In this document: positions 1 to 10,107 of the stretch, in pieces
Layout of the letters: the number at the start of each line of letters is the position of its first letter
Numbering within the stretch: position 1 is the stretch's first letter
NCBI GenBank assembly: GCA_954871525.1
Contig: OX940865.1
Location: forward strand, 806,001 to 870,000
DNA length: 64,000 nt
Source: Parietaria judaica
Lineage: Eukaryota; Streptophyta; Magnoliopsida; Rosales; Urticaceae
Reading direction: 5' to 3'
Translations under genes and position numbers: made by a program
Notes under the pieces: generated by a model
Database searches by the model: none
What the model saw: the letters and a program-made list of their open reading frames with translations, nothing else
Told to the model about the DNA's origin: nothing

Positions 1-2
1 TT

Positions 3-1735
3 TCTCGTCAGGTGCCTCCTATTGAGGTTGTCCCTGAGGCGACCAAGAAGGATGTCGTCGAGCTCTTCGACGATGTGGAAAGTACCCCAGAGGTTATGCC
101 ATTGGCAAAGCCTTCGGAGGAAGAGGTTGCTCCTCCTTCTGCTCCTGCTTGTCCTTCAAGGGACGCGACTCGTCCTTCTTAGGACAAGGTCCTCCAAATG
201 ACGGGCTCGGAGGCGGCGGTGAAGAGGCCGCATGAAGGAGGGGATTACGGGGTCCGGAAGAGGGTGAAAGGGGATCCGGCCCCGAAGGATGTGGTGAGGA
301 GGGACATGGCCCCGAAGGGCGGTGAGAGGGCCTTGGAGAAAGGGAATGGGGTTGCTCGAGGGAGTGAGCGCCCTAAGGAGGCCTCACAAGGCGAGGTGAG
401 GGAGACGGGGTCGGTCCCCCAGTGGTCGAGGAGCAGGCTAGGGAGAAAACGATCTCCCGGAAGGCGGGGTGCACTTGGATGGGGGAAAAAGTTCTCCACA
501 ACGCACCCAAGGTGGCGGCCGGTCTCATCCGGCAAATAACGAATGGCGGGGTCGGCAGGTTCCCCAGAAGCATTGCCGAGAAGAGGCCATACAAGGACGT
601 GGCTGCGGCAAAAACTTTGGTAAGTGTTGTTGACCTTAGGTTTGGTTTTTTACCTTAAGTTTTATTTTTTCTAACGTTGGTTTTTGGACGTGTAGCTCGT
701 TGCTTCTATCAACGACATGGTCCTCGATTATGAGGATCAACTAGACGAGGCGAAGGAGGGCGGGCAGGCTGCCGAGCAGCTCGCACGGAAGGAAAGGGAA
801 CTGGCCGATGCTGTGGCGGCCATCCGGGAAAAGGCGGACCAGATCATGTTCATGAGCAAGAGGGTCGCCACCTATGACGCCAAGGTTAAGGGGCTTGGGA
901 ACACGGTGGTCGATCTCCGTGAAAAGCTGACCAATGTTACCCGGTCGATTGGGGAGGCCCAGAAGGCGAGTGAGGCGGCCGTCAGGCAGATGCTGGCTTC
1001 TGATGCGGCAAAAGGACGGGCTGAGGAGTTGGCCAAGAGGAAGGAGGAGGAGGCATTGTCCTTGAAGGAGGACGTGCAGCGCCTTGCTGCTGAGCTGGCT
1101 GAAGCCCGGCAACAATCTGCTGACCGTGAGGCCGAGAAGAAGGCTATCCGTTCCGATATCGCTGAAAGGTGGAGGAAAGGGACGTGCTACTCGCGTGGTA
1201 TAAAGGTACGGCCGCCGAAAATAGCTGCTTGGATCAAGCCGAAGGTTGCCTTGAGCTGATCCAAGATTTTATTGACAGCAATGTTCAAGATTTTGAGGCC
1301 GAGAAAGAGGTCTTAGAAGGCAACGTTGCTCGCTACCAAGCTCTCTTGGATGCGGTTCCAGCTCCATCGATAGGGTCTCCGGCTATGTCTCTAGAAGCCG
1401 AGTTGACAGACCTTCCCTTTGCAGATCTGAATCTCCGGTCTGAACGGTCGACTGTCGATGAGCTTGCCTCTGAAGATCCCGCCCCTAAGGAGCCCGTTGT
1501 TGAAGATCCCTTGGCCGAGGAGCCTGTTGTCGAGGAGCCCATCCTGTCCGTTCCTGGCAATGCCGAAGAGGTCGCCCTCGAAGAGCAGACCCTGCATGAG
1601 CCTGACACTTTTGAGGAGACCGTCACCGAGGAGCCGACCGAGCATGGAGGCCAGGGCGGTGAAGAAGAAGAGAAGGAGAAAGAGAAGGAGAAGGAGGACC
1701 GAGAGGTCGTGGAGGTACCCGGGGTTGACGCATAG
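3..1735 (+). pseudogene. Antisense extra ORF of Tat1 (coiled-coil protein, C-terminal part)
   Basis: This is the extra ORF of Tat-type elements, transcribed against gag-pol; its function is unknown. The visible part starts inside the protein with an acidic, Pro-rich stretch, then a basic segment (KRPHEGGDYGVRKRVKG near 225-275), a conserved block around 470-600 (GCTWMGEKVLHNAPKV), a 76-bp intron, a heptad-rich coiled coil (about 700-1165), and an acidic Glu/Val/Pro tail ending at TAG 1733-1735. It is broken: an in-frame TAG at 181-183, a frame change near 415-421 at a C run, and another near 1165-1168. Removing the intron joins the two flanking reading frames in phase. A homologous broken copy lies in Tat2 on the minus strand (51240-59919). 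The N-terminal domain lies left of the window. Confidence 0.75.
620..695 (+). other. Intron in the Tat1 antisense ORF
   Basis: The donor GTAAGT begins at 620 and the acceptor TGTAG ends at 695 after a T-rich tract. Splicing joins codons ending AAKTL to LVASINDMV exactly in phase, and removes a stop that would otherwise end the first exon. The homologous ORF in Tat2 has a gap of similar size (58371-58443) at the same protein position, which supports a real, lineage-conserved intron. Confidence 0.7.
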
Positions 1736-2191
1736 AGCGTCCCCTATTTTTATTTTATTTTTTAGTTAATAAGGCCTAAGGCCAGGACAATTTCTCATGG
1801 GCAAGCCTACGGCGGCTTGAACCCTTTTTTGTATGTTTTGGATATGCCCGCGGTTAGGGCCTTTGCAATTTTTTTATATGCTATGCTATGAATTTTTGCC
1901 TCTAAGCTAATTTTCTCCTCGTATTCTCCCTGATATTTGCTATGTTTCATTCGTCTGTTCGAGGTTTCTACTAATTTATTCTATATACGGGTAGAAAATT
2001 GAAAGATGCCGAAACTTTGAAATTTGCTAAGTATGGAAAATATACGGTTACCTTGCGATACGTTTGTTCCTTTGATGCTTCCCGTCGAATATTTCTTGCT
2101 CATCTTCCATACTAACCCATAGGTTTTTCGCTTCTGAAAAAACATATTTGTGGATGCTAGATTTATATAATTATGTATTTCAAAAGAGGTT

Positions 2192-2398
2192 AAGCTTGTC
2201 GCCTTAAGAGACGGGTTGGATACCCGGTTAGGTTCATCGTTCTAGTATAGTGGGTTTGTTACCTGGATAGGCTTGTTGCATTTTGTGATGGGTTTGTTAC
2301 CCGAGTAGGCTTGTTGCCTTATGTGACGGGTTCGTTACCCGGGTAGGCTTGTTGCCTTATGCGATGGGTCTGTTACCCGAGTAGGCTTGTTGCCTTAG
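2192..2398. repeat. 38-bp tandem repeat (about 5 copies) in Tat1 3' UTR
   Basis: Units such as GGGTTTGTTACCCGAGTAGG and CTTGTTGCCTTATG recur with starts at about 2249, 2287, 2325 and 2363, a constant 38-bp step; flanking copies are more diverged. Each unit contains a small GGGT..ACCC dyad. Confidence 0.85.
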
Positions 2399-2512
2399 TG
2401 AGTATTTGGGACATGCTACTTTCTAGGTTGACTCTATTGAGTCTTGCACTTCGTGGTCATCGGGCCTATTTGGTTTCGGGTTTGGATTGAGACAGTGGCC
2501 ATTGTTTAGGAT

Positions 2513-2560
2513 GGGCTGCCTACATACCCAAAATTTGAGAATAAGGTCATTACGTAGTTC
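2513..2560 (-). other. Conserved post-integrase motif of Tat elements
   Basis: Read on the minus strand the segment is GAACTACGTAATGACC followed after a spacer by GGGTATGTAGGCAGCCC. The same pair (ACTACGTAATGG ... GGGTACGTAGGCAATCC) follows the integrase in Tat2 at 49292-49340, and a version occurs near 21452-21500. Its role is unknown; it serves as a lineage marker. Confidence 0.6.
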
Positions 2561-2582
2561 ATGGGAGACCGGGTAGGTCGAG

Positions 2583-4066
2583 TTAGGCGTAGTACTTCCT
2601 TAAGTGCATGGCATTCCAACTGCGGAGGACTCTTGTTCCATCCGGAGTGGCTAGCCGGTATACTCCAGGTTTTACTACTTCAGTGACGATGTAAGGTCCT
2701 TCCCAACCGGCCCCGAGCCTGCACGCATTCAGCTCGGTGGTATTTTGGAAAACTTTTTTGAGGACCAGTTCTCCCACTATGAGTTTTCGACGTTTGACCT
2801 TTGAATTATAATACCTTGCTATTGAATTTTTATAGTTGGCAATTCTTATGAAAGCTTGTTCTCGTCTTTCGTCGATGTAGTCGAGCTGGTCTTCCCTCAT
2901 TTTGTCATTGATTTCTGTGTTCAAATGGGCGAGTTCCCTCTGAAGGCTGGGTGTCTCTATCTCTGCTAGTATTACGGCCTCAGTGCCGTGTACCATTGAG
3001 AATGGGGTTTCCCCGGTGGCCTTACGCGGGTGTTTCTGTAGGACCAAATGACTCCTATGAGCTCGTCTGCCCATCGTCCTTTTTTAGTGTCTAGGCGTCT
3101 CTTGATACCGTCCACTATTACCCGGTTAGCTACCTCAGCCTGGACGTTGCCTCGAGGATATCTCGGAGTGGACGTGTTCAAGGATATTTTCCAATTAATG
3201 CAGAAGTTTTGGAATCTCGTTTAAATGAATTGTGGTCCATTATCAGCTATTATCTCTTTTGGGAGGCCGAAACGACTGATGATGTTTTTCCATAGGAATT
3301 TTTCTACATCAACATATTTAATGTTTGCATACGCTTCTGCCTCCACCCATTTGGAGAAGTAGTCGGTCACGACGAGTAGGAACCTCTTTCTGGCTGGAGC
3401 CAGGGGAAAAGGTCCTACTATGTCAATAGACCATTTCATGAACGGGTATGAGACTGAGACTGATGAGAGTTCTTCTGCTGGCCGGTGTATCGACGGGGAG
3501 TGTCTTTGGCATTTATCGCACCTTCTGGCATATGCCTCGCTGTCCGCCAACATGGTGGCCCAGAAAAAGCCTTGCCTTTTTGCTTTGTTTGCCAAAGATC
3601 TTCCTCCCGATTGGTTGCCGCATTCTCCGTCATGGATTTCGTGGAGTACTATTTGAGCCTCGGTCTTTCCTAGGAACCTTAGGTAGGGTCCGGTATAGCT
3701 GCGTTTGTACAATTTTTCCCCGATCATGCAAAATCTAGCACTTTGGATTCTTAGTTTCCTGGCCTTTTGCTTATCTTGGGGTTTGACTCCGGTTAGGATG
3801 TAGTTAATGATTGGGGTCCTCCAGTCATTTTCTTCCATTTGGATATTGCAAACTTCGCGTGTTACGCTGGGTTCGTCTATTGTTTCTACCGGGATTATCC
3901 TTTTGACTTCGAGGTCCGAAGTTGAGGCTAAGCCGGCAAATGCGTCTGTAGACGCGTTCTCACTTCTCGGTATTTGGATTATATCAACGTGCTCAAATTG
4001 TTGAATCAAACCCTTTAGTACCGAGAGGTATTTTTCCATTCTGTCATCTGGGTGGCATACTCGCAA
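2583..4066 (-). pseudogene. Tat1 integrase (broken)
   Basis: This part of pol inserts the cDNA into the genome. Visible in order are the end of RNase H (frame change near 4060), an HHCC-like zinc region ending CDKCQRHS, the catalytic core with the first Asp in KWSIDIVGP and the second in IADNGPQF, a TAA stop directly after it (3221-3223), the segment with the catalytic Glu (QAEVANR), a frameshift near 3035-3075, and the C-terminal part ending GPYIVTEVVKPGVYRL...MHLRKYYA. The C-terminal end matches Tat-type integrases and lacks a chromodomain. At least three lesions make it non-functional. Tat2 holds a shorter homologue at 48905-49270. Confidence 0.9.
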
Positions 4067-5921
4067 CTGATCTGACTAGTAACTAGTTTCGAGTCGGAAT
4101 GGGCCCTTACTTTCTGGGCTCCTACGGCTTTTGATAGTTTGAGGCCGGCGATGAGGGCCTCGTATTCGGTCTCGTTGTTTGTTGCGTGGAATTTCAACTG
4201 AAATGATTGTTCCAACACATCTCCCGTAGGGGATATCAAACGAATTCCGATCCCAGATCCACCTTGGTTTGAAGCACCGTCAACTTCAAGTTTCCATTCT
4301 CCATCTTCGTGGCCCTCTTTTGAACCGTCGGCTGGTAGTTCGATGAGAAAGTCAGCCAAAAACTGTGATTTCGCACAGGTTCGGATCTTGTATTCTATAT
4401 CGAATTCACTTAGCTCGACTGCCCATTTTGTGAGTCTTCTCGATTGATTCGGGTAATGAAGGATGATCCTCAAAGGTTGGGTGGTCATTACAATGATGGT
4501 ATGAGATTGGAAGTAAGGCCAAAGTTTTCTCGCTGCGGTTATCATTGCCAATTCGAGTTTTTCGATAGCCGGGTATCTAGTTTCAGCATCTTCCAAGGAT
4601 TTGCTGATATAGAAGATCGGCTTTTGCTCTCCGCGGTCCTCTCTCACAATTACTCCGCTCACCGCCGATGGTGAGACAGCCAGGAATAAGAACAATGGCT
4701 CCCCCAAAATTGGTCTAGTGAATATTGGTGGGGCGGAGAGATACCTTTTCAACTTTTGGAAAGCTTCTTCGCACTCCTCGGTCCATTCAAACTTTTCTTT
4801 CCCTTGTAACAACTTGTAAAAGAGCAAACATTTGTCCGTAGCTCTTGATATGAATCGGTTAAGAGCGGCGATTCTCCCAGTCAGCCTTTGTGTCTCCCGA
4901 ACAGTCCTCGGGGAGGGCATGTTCTGGAGGGCATTTATCTGGTTGGTATTAGCTTCTATTCCTCGCCGTGAGACCAAATAACCTAGGAATTTTCCTGAAG
5001 TTACCCCGAAGGTGCATTTTGTCGGGTTGAGCTTCATTTGATACTTTCGTAGTATGGCGAAGCATTCTTCTAGGTGGGACACGTGATCCGTTTCTTGGGA
5101 GGACTTTACTAGCATTTCGTCGATGTAGACTTCCATAGTTTTAACGAGTTTCTCGCCAAACATCTGGTTGACTAATCTCAGATATGTGGCTCCGGCGTTT
5201 TTCAATCTGAAAGGCATAACTTTATAGCAGTATATCCCTCTATCGGTTATGAATGCCGTTTTTTCTTGGTCCTCGGGGTGCATTAGGATCTGGTTGTATC
5301 CCGAGAATGCGTCCATGAACGACAGTAATTCGTGCCTGCACGTTGCTTCAACTAATCGGCGATGTGGGGCATTGGGAAACTGTCTTTGGGACAAGCTTTG
5401 TTTAGGTCGGTAAAGTCAATGCAGACTCTAGCCTTCCCGTTTTTATTCTTCACGACGATTGTATTCGCTAACCATTCCGGGTATTTGACTTCCCTGATGG
5501 ATCCGGTTTGCAACAACTTTGTGACTTCTTCGTTCACAGCTTGGGCCCTATCCGGGCCTAGCTTTCGCCTTTTTTGCTTCACCGGCTTATAGCTACGGTC
5601 TATGTTTAGGCAGTGGGTTGTAACGCTTGGATCTGTCCCGGGCATGTCCTCGTGAGACCAAGCGAAATAGTCCTGGTTTCTTGTGAGGAATTTGAGGAGA
5701 TCTTTTCTGACATTGTTGTCTAGCCTTTTTCCGATTCCTACCCGGTGGTCCGGGTTGTCGGGATCGATTTGGACCTGGACAGTCATTTCCAGGTTAGGTC
5801 CATCCGTATTGGTGGTCCTTTCCTGGCCGTCCTTCTCTTTTTCTTCTACCGCCATTAGCTGCAATGCGGTAGATTGTTCTTTTCCGGCCTTAGCGGCCTG
5901 GATGTTCCGGAATGCGCTCAT
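4015..5921 (-). pseudogene. Tat1 reverse transcriptase and RNase H (broken)
   Basis: This is the replication enzyme of the element. The N-terminal linker (FLTRNQDYFAWSHEDMPG) leads into RT motifs: VCIDFTDLNKACPKD, then after a frameshift near 5360 the block SFMDAFSGYNQI, then the catalytic box. The box reads YIDE (5116-5127) instead of the usual YxDD, so a second catalytic Asp appears replaced by Glu. RNase H follows with the acidic residues in KLEVDGASN, NNETEYEAL and AHSDSKL, and the frame breaks again near 4060. The first frame begins at an ATG overlapping the protease stop (ATGA at 5918-5921). The family is clear; loss of function is inferred from the lesions. Confidence 0.9.
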
Positions 5922-6550
5922 GTAGCAGATTCTAGATTGTTTTTGTTTCCCTTTATTTCAACGATTTTTCCCACCCTATTTGGGAAGCGTATTAGTTGAT
6001 GGTAGGTTGATGGTACGGCCTTCATCATGTGCAGCCAGGGTCTTCCTAGTATCATGTTGTAAACCGACGGGCAGTCCAACACTAGGAAGTTCTTGGTTTT
6101 CCCCACCCCTGCTGCTGCAATGGACAGCCGCACCGTGCCAATTGCATTGATGGTTCCTCCATCGAAGCCGGTCAGCGGGATGGCCTCCCTGTTGATCTCC
6201 GTCTCCTCGACTCCCAGCTTCAGCAATGGCTCTAGGAAGATCACGTCGAATGAGCTCCCGTTATCGATTAGGATTCTATCCATCGTGTACGAGGCAACTA
6301 GGAGTGTGACAACCAGCGCGTCGTCGTGCGGACCGATCAGTGTGGCTGCTTCACTATCCTTGAATGAGATCTCAAAGTCTGGCTCTTGCCTCGGTCTGAC
6401 TACCGGTCCAGCCTTGAGTCTCCTTTGGTGGGCCTTGATTGAGTTTACTGAGTTGCCATGTAGCTGGGACCCTCCTACAATCGTGTAGATTCTGCCAATG
6501 GGCTCGGGAATTTCGTTGAGGTGCTCTCTGAAATCTTCTGCTTCCTCGTA
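5918..6550 (-). pseudogene. Tat1 aspartic protease region
   Basis: This retroviral-type aspartic protease processes Gag-Pol. The catalytic motif is intact as LIDNGSSFDVIF (near 6240-6275), followed by GTINAIGTVRLSI, KNFLVLDC and the flap/C-terminal signature YNMILGRPWLH. The reading frame continues upstream without a stop through a conserved linker (GGSQLHGNSVNSIKAHQRRLKAGPVV, given here only as a landmark near 6400-6490) to the double stop at 6551-6559, and is in the same frame as most of gag. At the 3' end the expected continuation into RT lies in another frame; an A-rich run around 5930-5945 is the likely slip site. Confidence 0.85.
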
Positions 6551-6556
6551 CTACTC

Positions 6557-8441
6557 TCATCTCAGTAGGTGTTTTCGGCATCTCAGCGGATCATGCTCGT
6601 CTGGTTCTTCGAGCATGTGTACTCGTCCTCTCTTGCTTGGCTGTATATTCTCGCGCAATGTTCTTTGTTGTTCGCCTCTTTTTTGGCCATTCTGAGGTTG
6701 GTCTTGAGGGGGGTTATGCTTGGTTGCTTCTCCATTCTTCAGCTCATTGCTGAAGTTAATTTCTCCCAATTCTCCATTCATGTATTTTTCCGCTAGGCGG
6801 GCACGGAGTACCATACAATTTTTTGTATGGTGTCCGAACACCTTGTGGAAGTTGCACCATGCTTTTGGGTCATGCTTCGGGAAGGTTTCGTTGCTGTATG
6901 GTGGGAGGTCCTTGGAGCTGACCAATACTTCTCCCGGGGTTTCTTCCGCTTCGGTTTGTTCTTCGAAGTCCGCGGTTCCCGAATTTACGTTGAAAACGTA
7001 CGAATTTTTCGGGTTCGGTCCGTTATTTGCCCTTGGATTCTGGGTTTGGAATGGGTGCTTTTGGATTGGGGAGGAGCTCCTCTGTCCCCTGAAGGGGCTG
7101 CTGTGATTCCCAGCTCTGGGCTGCGGTTGTTGTCCGGGTGGTCCAGGATTTCGTTGATGGACGGTGTGAGGTCCATGTCTCCTTCGCATGGCTTCGAGCT
7201 CCTCGTCGTGTCTGATCCAGTTGGATGATCTGTGGATCACGTCTTCGATGGAGTCGTAACGATTTACGACGATGTCCGTTTTGAACTTCGAGTCGTACCA
7301 TAATCCGGCCGTAAGAGCGGCTATGGTGGTTTCGTCACTGATCCCGTTTATTTTGACTATGGTCATCTTGAACTGGGTCATGAAAGCTCTAAGGGGCTGT
7401 CCTCTCTCTTGCTGTAAGGCATAGAGGTTTGCCGCCAAGATCTCAGTTTCCATAAACATGGAAAAGTGCTTGAGAAACAGGGTCGTCAGCTGTCCGAAGT
7501 TATCTATGGGCCGTGGTTCCAGTTTTGAGAACCACTTCATCGATGGGCCGACCAGGTTCTCTGAGAAATAGTGGCAGCATTCAGCGTCTAATTCATGCGC
7601 TTCTAGATGGGCCCGCCCCATCGCGATCCTGAAGGATCTCAGGTGTACTTTGGGATCGGTCGTCCCGTCGTACTTCGACACATATACGCGTCCGCCTTCC
7701 CTGAGTATAACGTTAGTTATGACGGGCTTAAAGGGTGTCCTTCCTTCCACTTCTACTAAGCGTTCTATCTCGGGGGCAGCGCTCGTGGAACTGTATACGC
7801 GAGAGCGCACGTGAATGAGTTTCTCATTCATTTCGGCCATTGAGAGTTTAAGCTCCTCCAGTTCCGTGCGTTGGGGAGCTGGTTTGGGAAGCACAACTTC
7901 GAGGGGTTCCTGTCCGTACACCGGGCTGGGATACCTTGGGTACATGACCGGCTGGCCGTTAAGGGCCTGGCTAATGTCGCGACTTTGCTCATACCCCGAT
8001 GGGCGGTTCTGGGGTCCAGAGCGTTGGCGACTGCTAAAAGCAAAATTTCCCGCACTAGACGGGTAGAGACCCGGCAAGGGGGTGAAGAGGGGCGTTCCTG
8101 TTTCAGGAGGTGGTGGAGGTGTCAAGGGTCTAGGGCCGCTGGGTGGTCGGGGTTGGTTTTGCCTCGACGCTTGCGGATTGTCCAGGTCAGCAAAGTAGAA
8201 ATGGACAGCGTTGAGGCCTACCCGGCCTTGATGCCCAGAGCTCTGTCCCGGGTCTGCCCGGTTACTAGTCTGGCAATGCTCATTGGGCTCGATTTGCTTC
8301 AAGAGACTAGGGTCGCCGGCGCAACTCTCGGTTCTCAGCGGTACTAGCCTCTAGTTAAGATTTCAGATTGTTACACTCCGTGTTTTGGTATGGGTTGTTC
8401 ACCTCAGACTCGTTCACGATTGCGATTTCGTCATTGCTCAT
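6557..8441 (-). pseudogene. Tat1 Gag
   Basis: This is the structural protein of the virus-like particle. The long open frame (8302-6557) contains a Pro-rich N-terminal region, the Retrotrans_gag domain (HLRSFRIAMG, WFSKLEPRPI, LFLKHFSMFME, LYALQQERGQPL) and a CCHC-like zinc element of Tat type (WCNFHKVFGHHTKNC, near 6811-6860). That frame has no ATG near its start. A better natural start is the ATG at 8439-8441 (MSNDEIAIVNE), whose frame meets a TAA after 28 codons and then shifts near 8300. Gag ends with TGA then TAG two codons later, directly upstream of the in-frame protease linker. Tat2 carries a homologous, more decayed gag. Confidence 0.85.
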
Positions 8442-8484
8442 GTTGGCAGAGTGCTTTGAGCTTGTAGAAGTTGGCGAGATCAAT

Positions 8485-8502
8485 TTCCCACAGACGGCGC
8501 CA
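8485..8502 (-). other. Primer-binding site of Tat1
   Basis: On the minus strand TGGCGCCGTCTGTGGGAA begins a few bases after the CA end of the 5' LTR. TGGCGCCGT is the complement of a tRNA 3' end resembling tRNA-Asp; this assignment is by eye. Confidence 0.75.
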
Positions 8503-8508
8503 AACTTT

Positions 8509-9285
8509 TGACGTGGTTTCCCACCTCAAACAGTCAAGTGTGACTTGTGAGTGTATGATATTTTGGAATAGGATGATTTGGTGGAATTCGATCTCTCACG
8601 TTGCAAGCTCTCGATTCACTCAAGATATATATGTATATATATAAAAGAAATATAAATGAGACGAGGGATTTTTTATAGAGGTTCGTCCCAAGGCGGTAGT
8701 TGACTACTTCCTCTGTTAGTTTATTGCGACAATTGACATAGAGAGATAGCTACAGACATCAAAATCACGCCTTCGTTCCGAGCTGACATAGAGAGATATA
8801 TATGCATGTGTGTTGATCTGAGCTTGAGCTTGGTATTTATAGGCTTCAATTCTTCCCGTTGGTCTTCCGGGAATCATGGGGTCTTCTCTCCGAGCTGACC
8901 GGGTTGAATGGATGATCTTGCTACACTTGTCCCACGACTTCGTTCTCGTCGGCGTGTTTGAATTATGCCCGTTGGAGGCTTGACTCCGTGCTCCTAGTCT
9001 TCCGCTTGGGTTTGAAGTGGGATGCCGGGTAGAGAATATGACAATTCTACCCTCGTCTTTCTGGATTGATGTCGAATGGATATTGGGCCTTTGGGCTCTT
9101 TGGGCCTAGTGGCCTTGTATCCGTTGGCTTTGGTCTGATTGAGAATTTCACTGGGCTTCTCAATTGGGCTTTTGCGAATATCGATTTATTTCTTTAAAGC
9201 CTTTTGTCTTTGTTTGTAAATTTAATTAATTCACAACTTTAGCACTTTATGTCATATTAAATAATGACGAATTTGCACATCAACA
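8509..9285 (-). repeat. 5' LTR of Tat1
   Basis: On the minus strand the 777-bp LTR runs from TGTTGATGTGCAAATTCG to CCACGTCA, with the primer-binding site just beyond. A TATA-like CCTATAAATACC lies at 8832-8843 (minus strand) and a conserved leader block (GGTTCGTCCCAAGGCGGTAG on the plus strand, near 8683-8702) is shared with the Tat2 LTR and with the LTR at the right end of the window. The start resembles the start of the Tat2 LTR at 41604. Confidence 0.8.
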
Positions 9286-9957
9286 CCTCTCACTTTTTAC
9301 CACTGACAATCAAGGGAATCATCATGACTCTGAAGAGAGCTGTGTGATGCCCCCATGTCTATGATCAAGCTACCCTTACTACTGACTATCATGTTCCCAA
9401 AATAATAGTGTTTGGAATAGCGGTAATATCTTGTGTTATTTAAAGGTTAAATTAAAGAACAATCAAGTCAGTAACTCTCAAGATCACTCAGGACTTAGAA
9501 CTAATATCCATTTAATCATCTATTAGTGACTCAACTTCAAGTTTATCAGTGACGGTCTTATATGATAACTTCTCGAGTTTAAGTCAGGTCCAGTCTAGTG
9601 TGAAGACACGTCACACTTAATGCACATCTAGTGAGTGTGACATACACATAATCCAGAATAGGATTGTCACTTAGTCACATTAATGACCTTACACGATTAA
9701 TGGGCTCCCACCTAGTTAATCAGGTCACGGACATTTTAAGTTCATTTATCATGATTATTAATTCTTCCTCACATTGACTCTGTTGTGATAATAATAACGT
9801 AATTGCATCCTTTATGAACTAAGGAATCAAACATTGTATTTTACTCTACCAGAAACTATAATAAGATTAACATAATAAGTACCATATTTATTCAATGACT
9901 TGTCATAATCTTTTACAAACGGATAAATATCTTGGTTAAGGACACATATGTCCAACA
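9286..9957 (-). repeat. LTR fragment of the TGTTGGACATA family, cut by Tat1
   Basis: The sequence is close to 57389-58059 throughout (for example ATCATCATGACTCTGAAGAG, CACTCAGGACTTAGAAC) and ends with TGTCCAACA, the inverted start of this LTR family. Tat1 interrupts it after the homologous position CGGGTACCTCTCAC of the other copy; the rest should lie left of the window. Confidence 0.75.
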
Positions 9958-10107
9958 AATAGTGAATTGTTAGTTCAAATAGTGGAACTCGCATCTTTAA
10001 GTGAAAATTAAACCTATACATTTGTTAGTTGACTGTTTCATCATGATTGCATTATACAACAATATATATTAATAAAAAATGTTAATGAACAAAAATGGAC
10101 TAACTGT
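9958..10107. other. AT-rich flank
   Basis: About 150 bp of AT-rich sequence with no recognised feature. Confidence 0.4.

Larger units (their letters stand above)
1736..2582 (-). other. Tat1 3' untranslated region between integrase and antisense ORF
   Basis: No coding potential is recognised. The segment is T-rich on the plus strand. It contains a 38-bp tandem repeat (2192-2398) and, close to the integrase stop, the conserved motif at 2513-2560. Such hypervariable 3' regions with tandem repeats are known for Tat/Ogre-type elements. Confidence 0.6.
1..9285 (-). mobile_element. Tat1: Tat-lineage Ty3/gypsy LTR retrotransposon, 3' end outside window
   Basis: On the minus strand the order is 5' LTR (8509-9285), primer-binding site, gag, protease, reverse transcriptase, RNase H, integrase, then a long 3' region with tandem repeats and an extra ORF in the opposite orientation. 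Protease-RT-RH-IN order is that of Ty3/gypsy; an additional antisense ORF between integrase and the 3' LTR is known from the Tat clade (for example RIRE2 and Grande). There is no chromodomain. Gag and pol carry several frameshifts and stops, so the copy is not autonomous. The 3' LTR lies left of position 1. The element interrupts an LTR of another family that resumes at 9286; the other target-site copy is outside the window and cannot be checked. Confidence 0.9.

Noticed and set aside
2583..8302. Plant pararetrovirus (caulimovirus) integration
   Set aside because: An integrase domain, LTRs and a tRNA-Asp-like primer site identify a Ty3/gypsy retrotransposon; no movement protein was seen.
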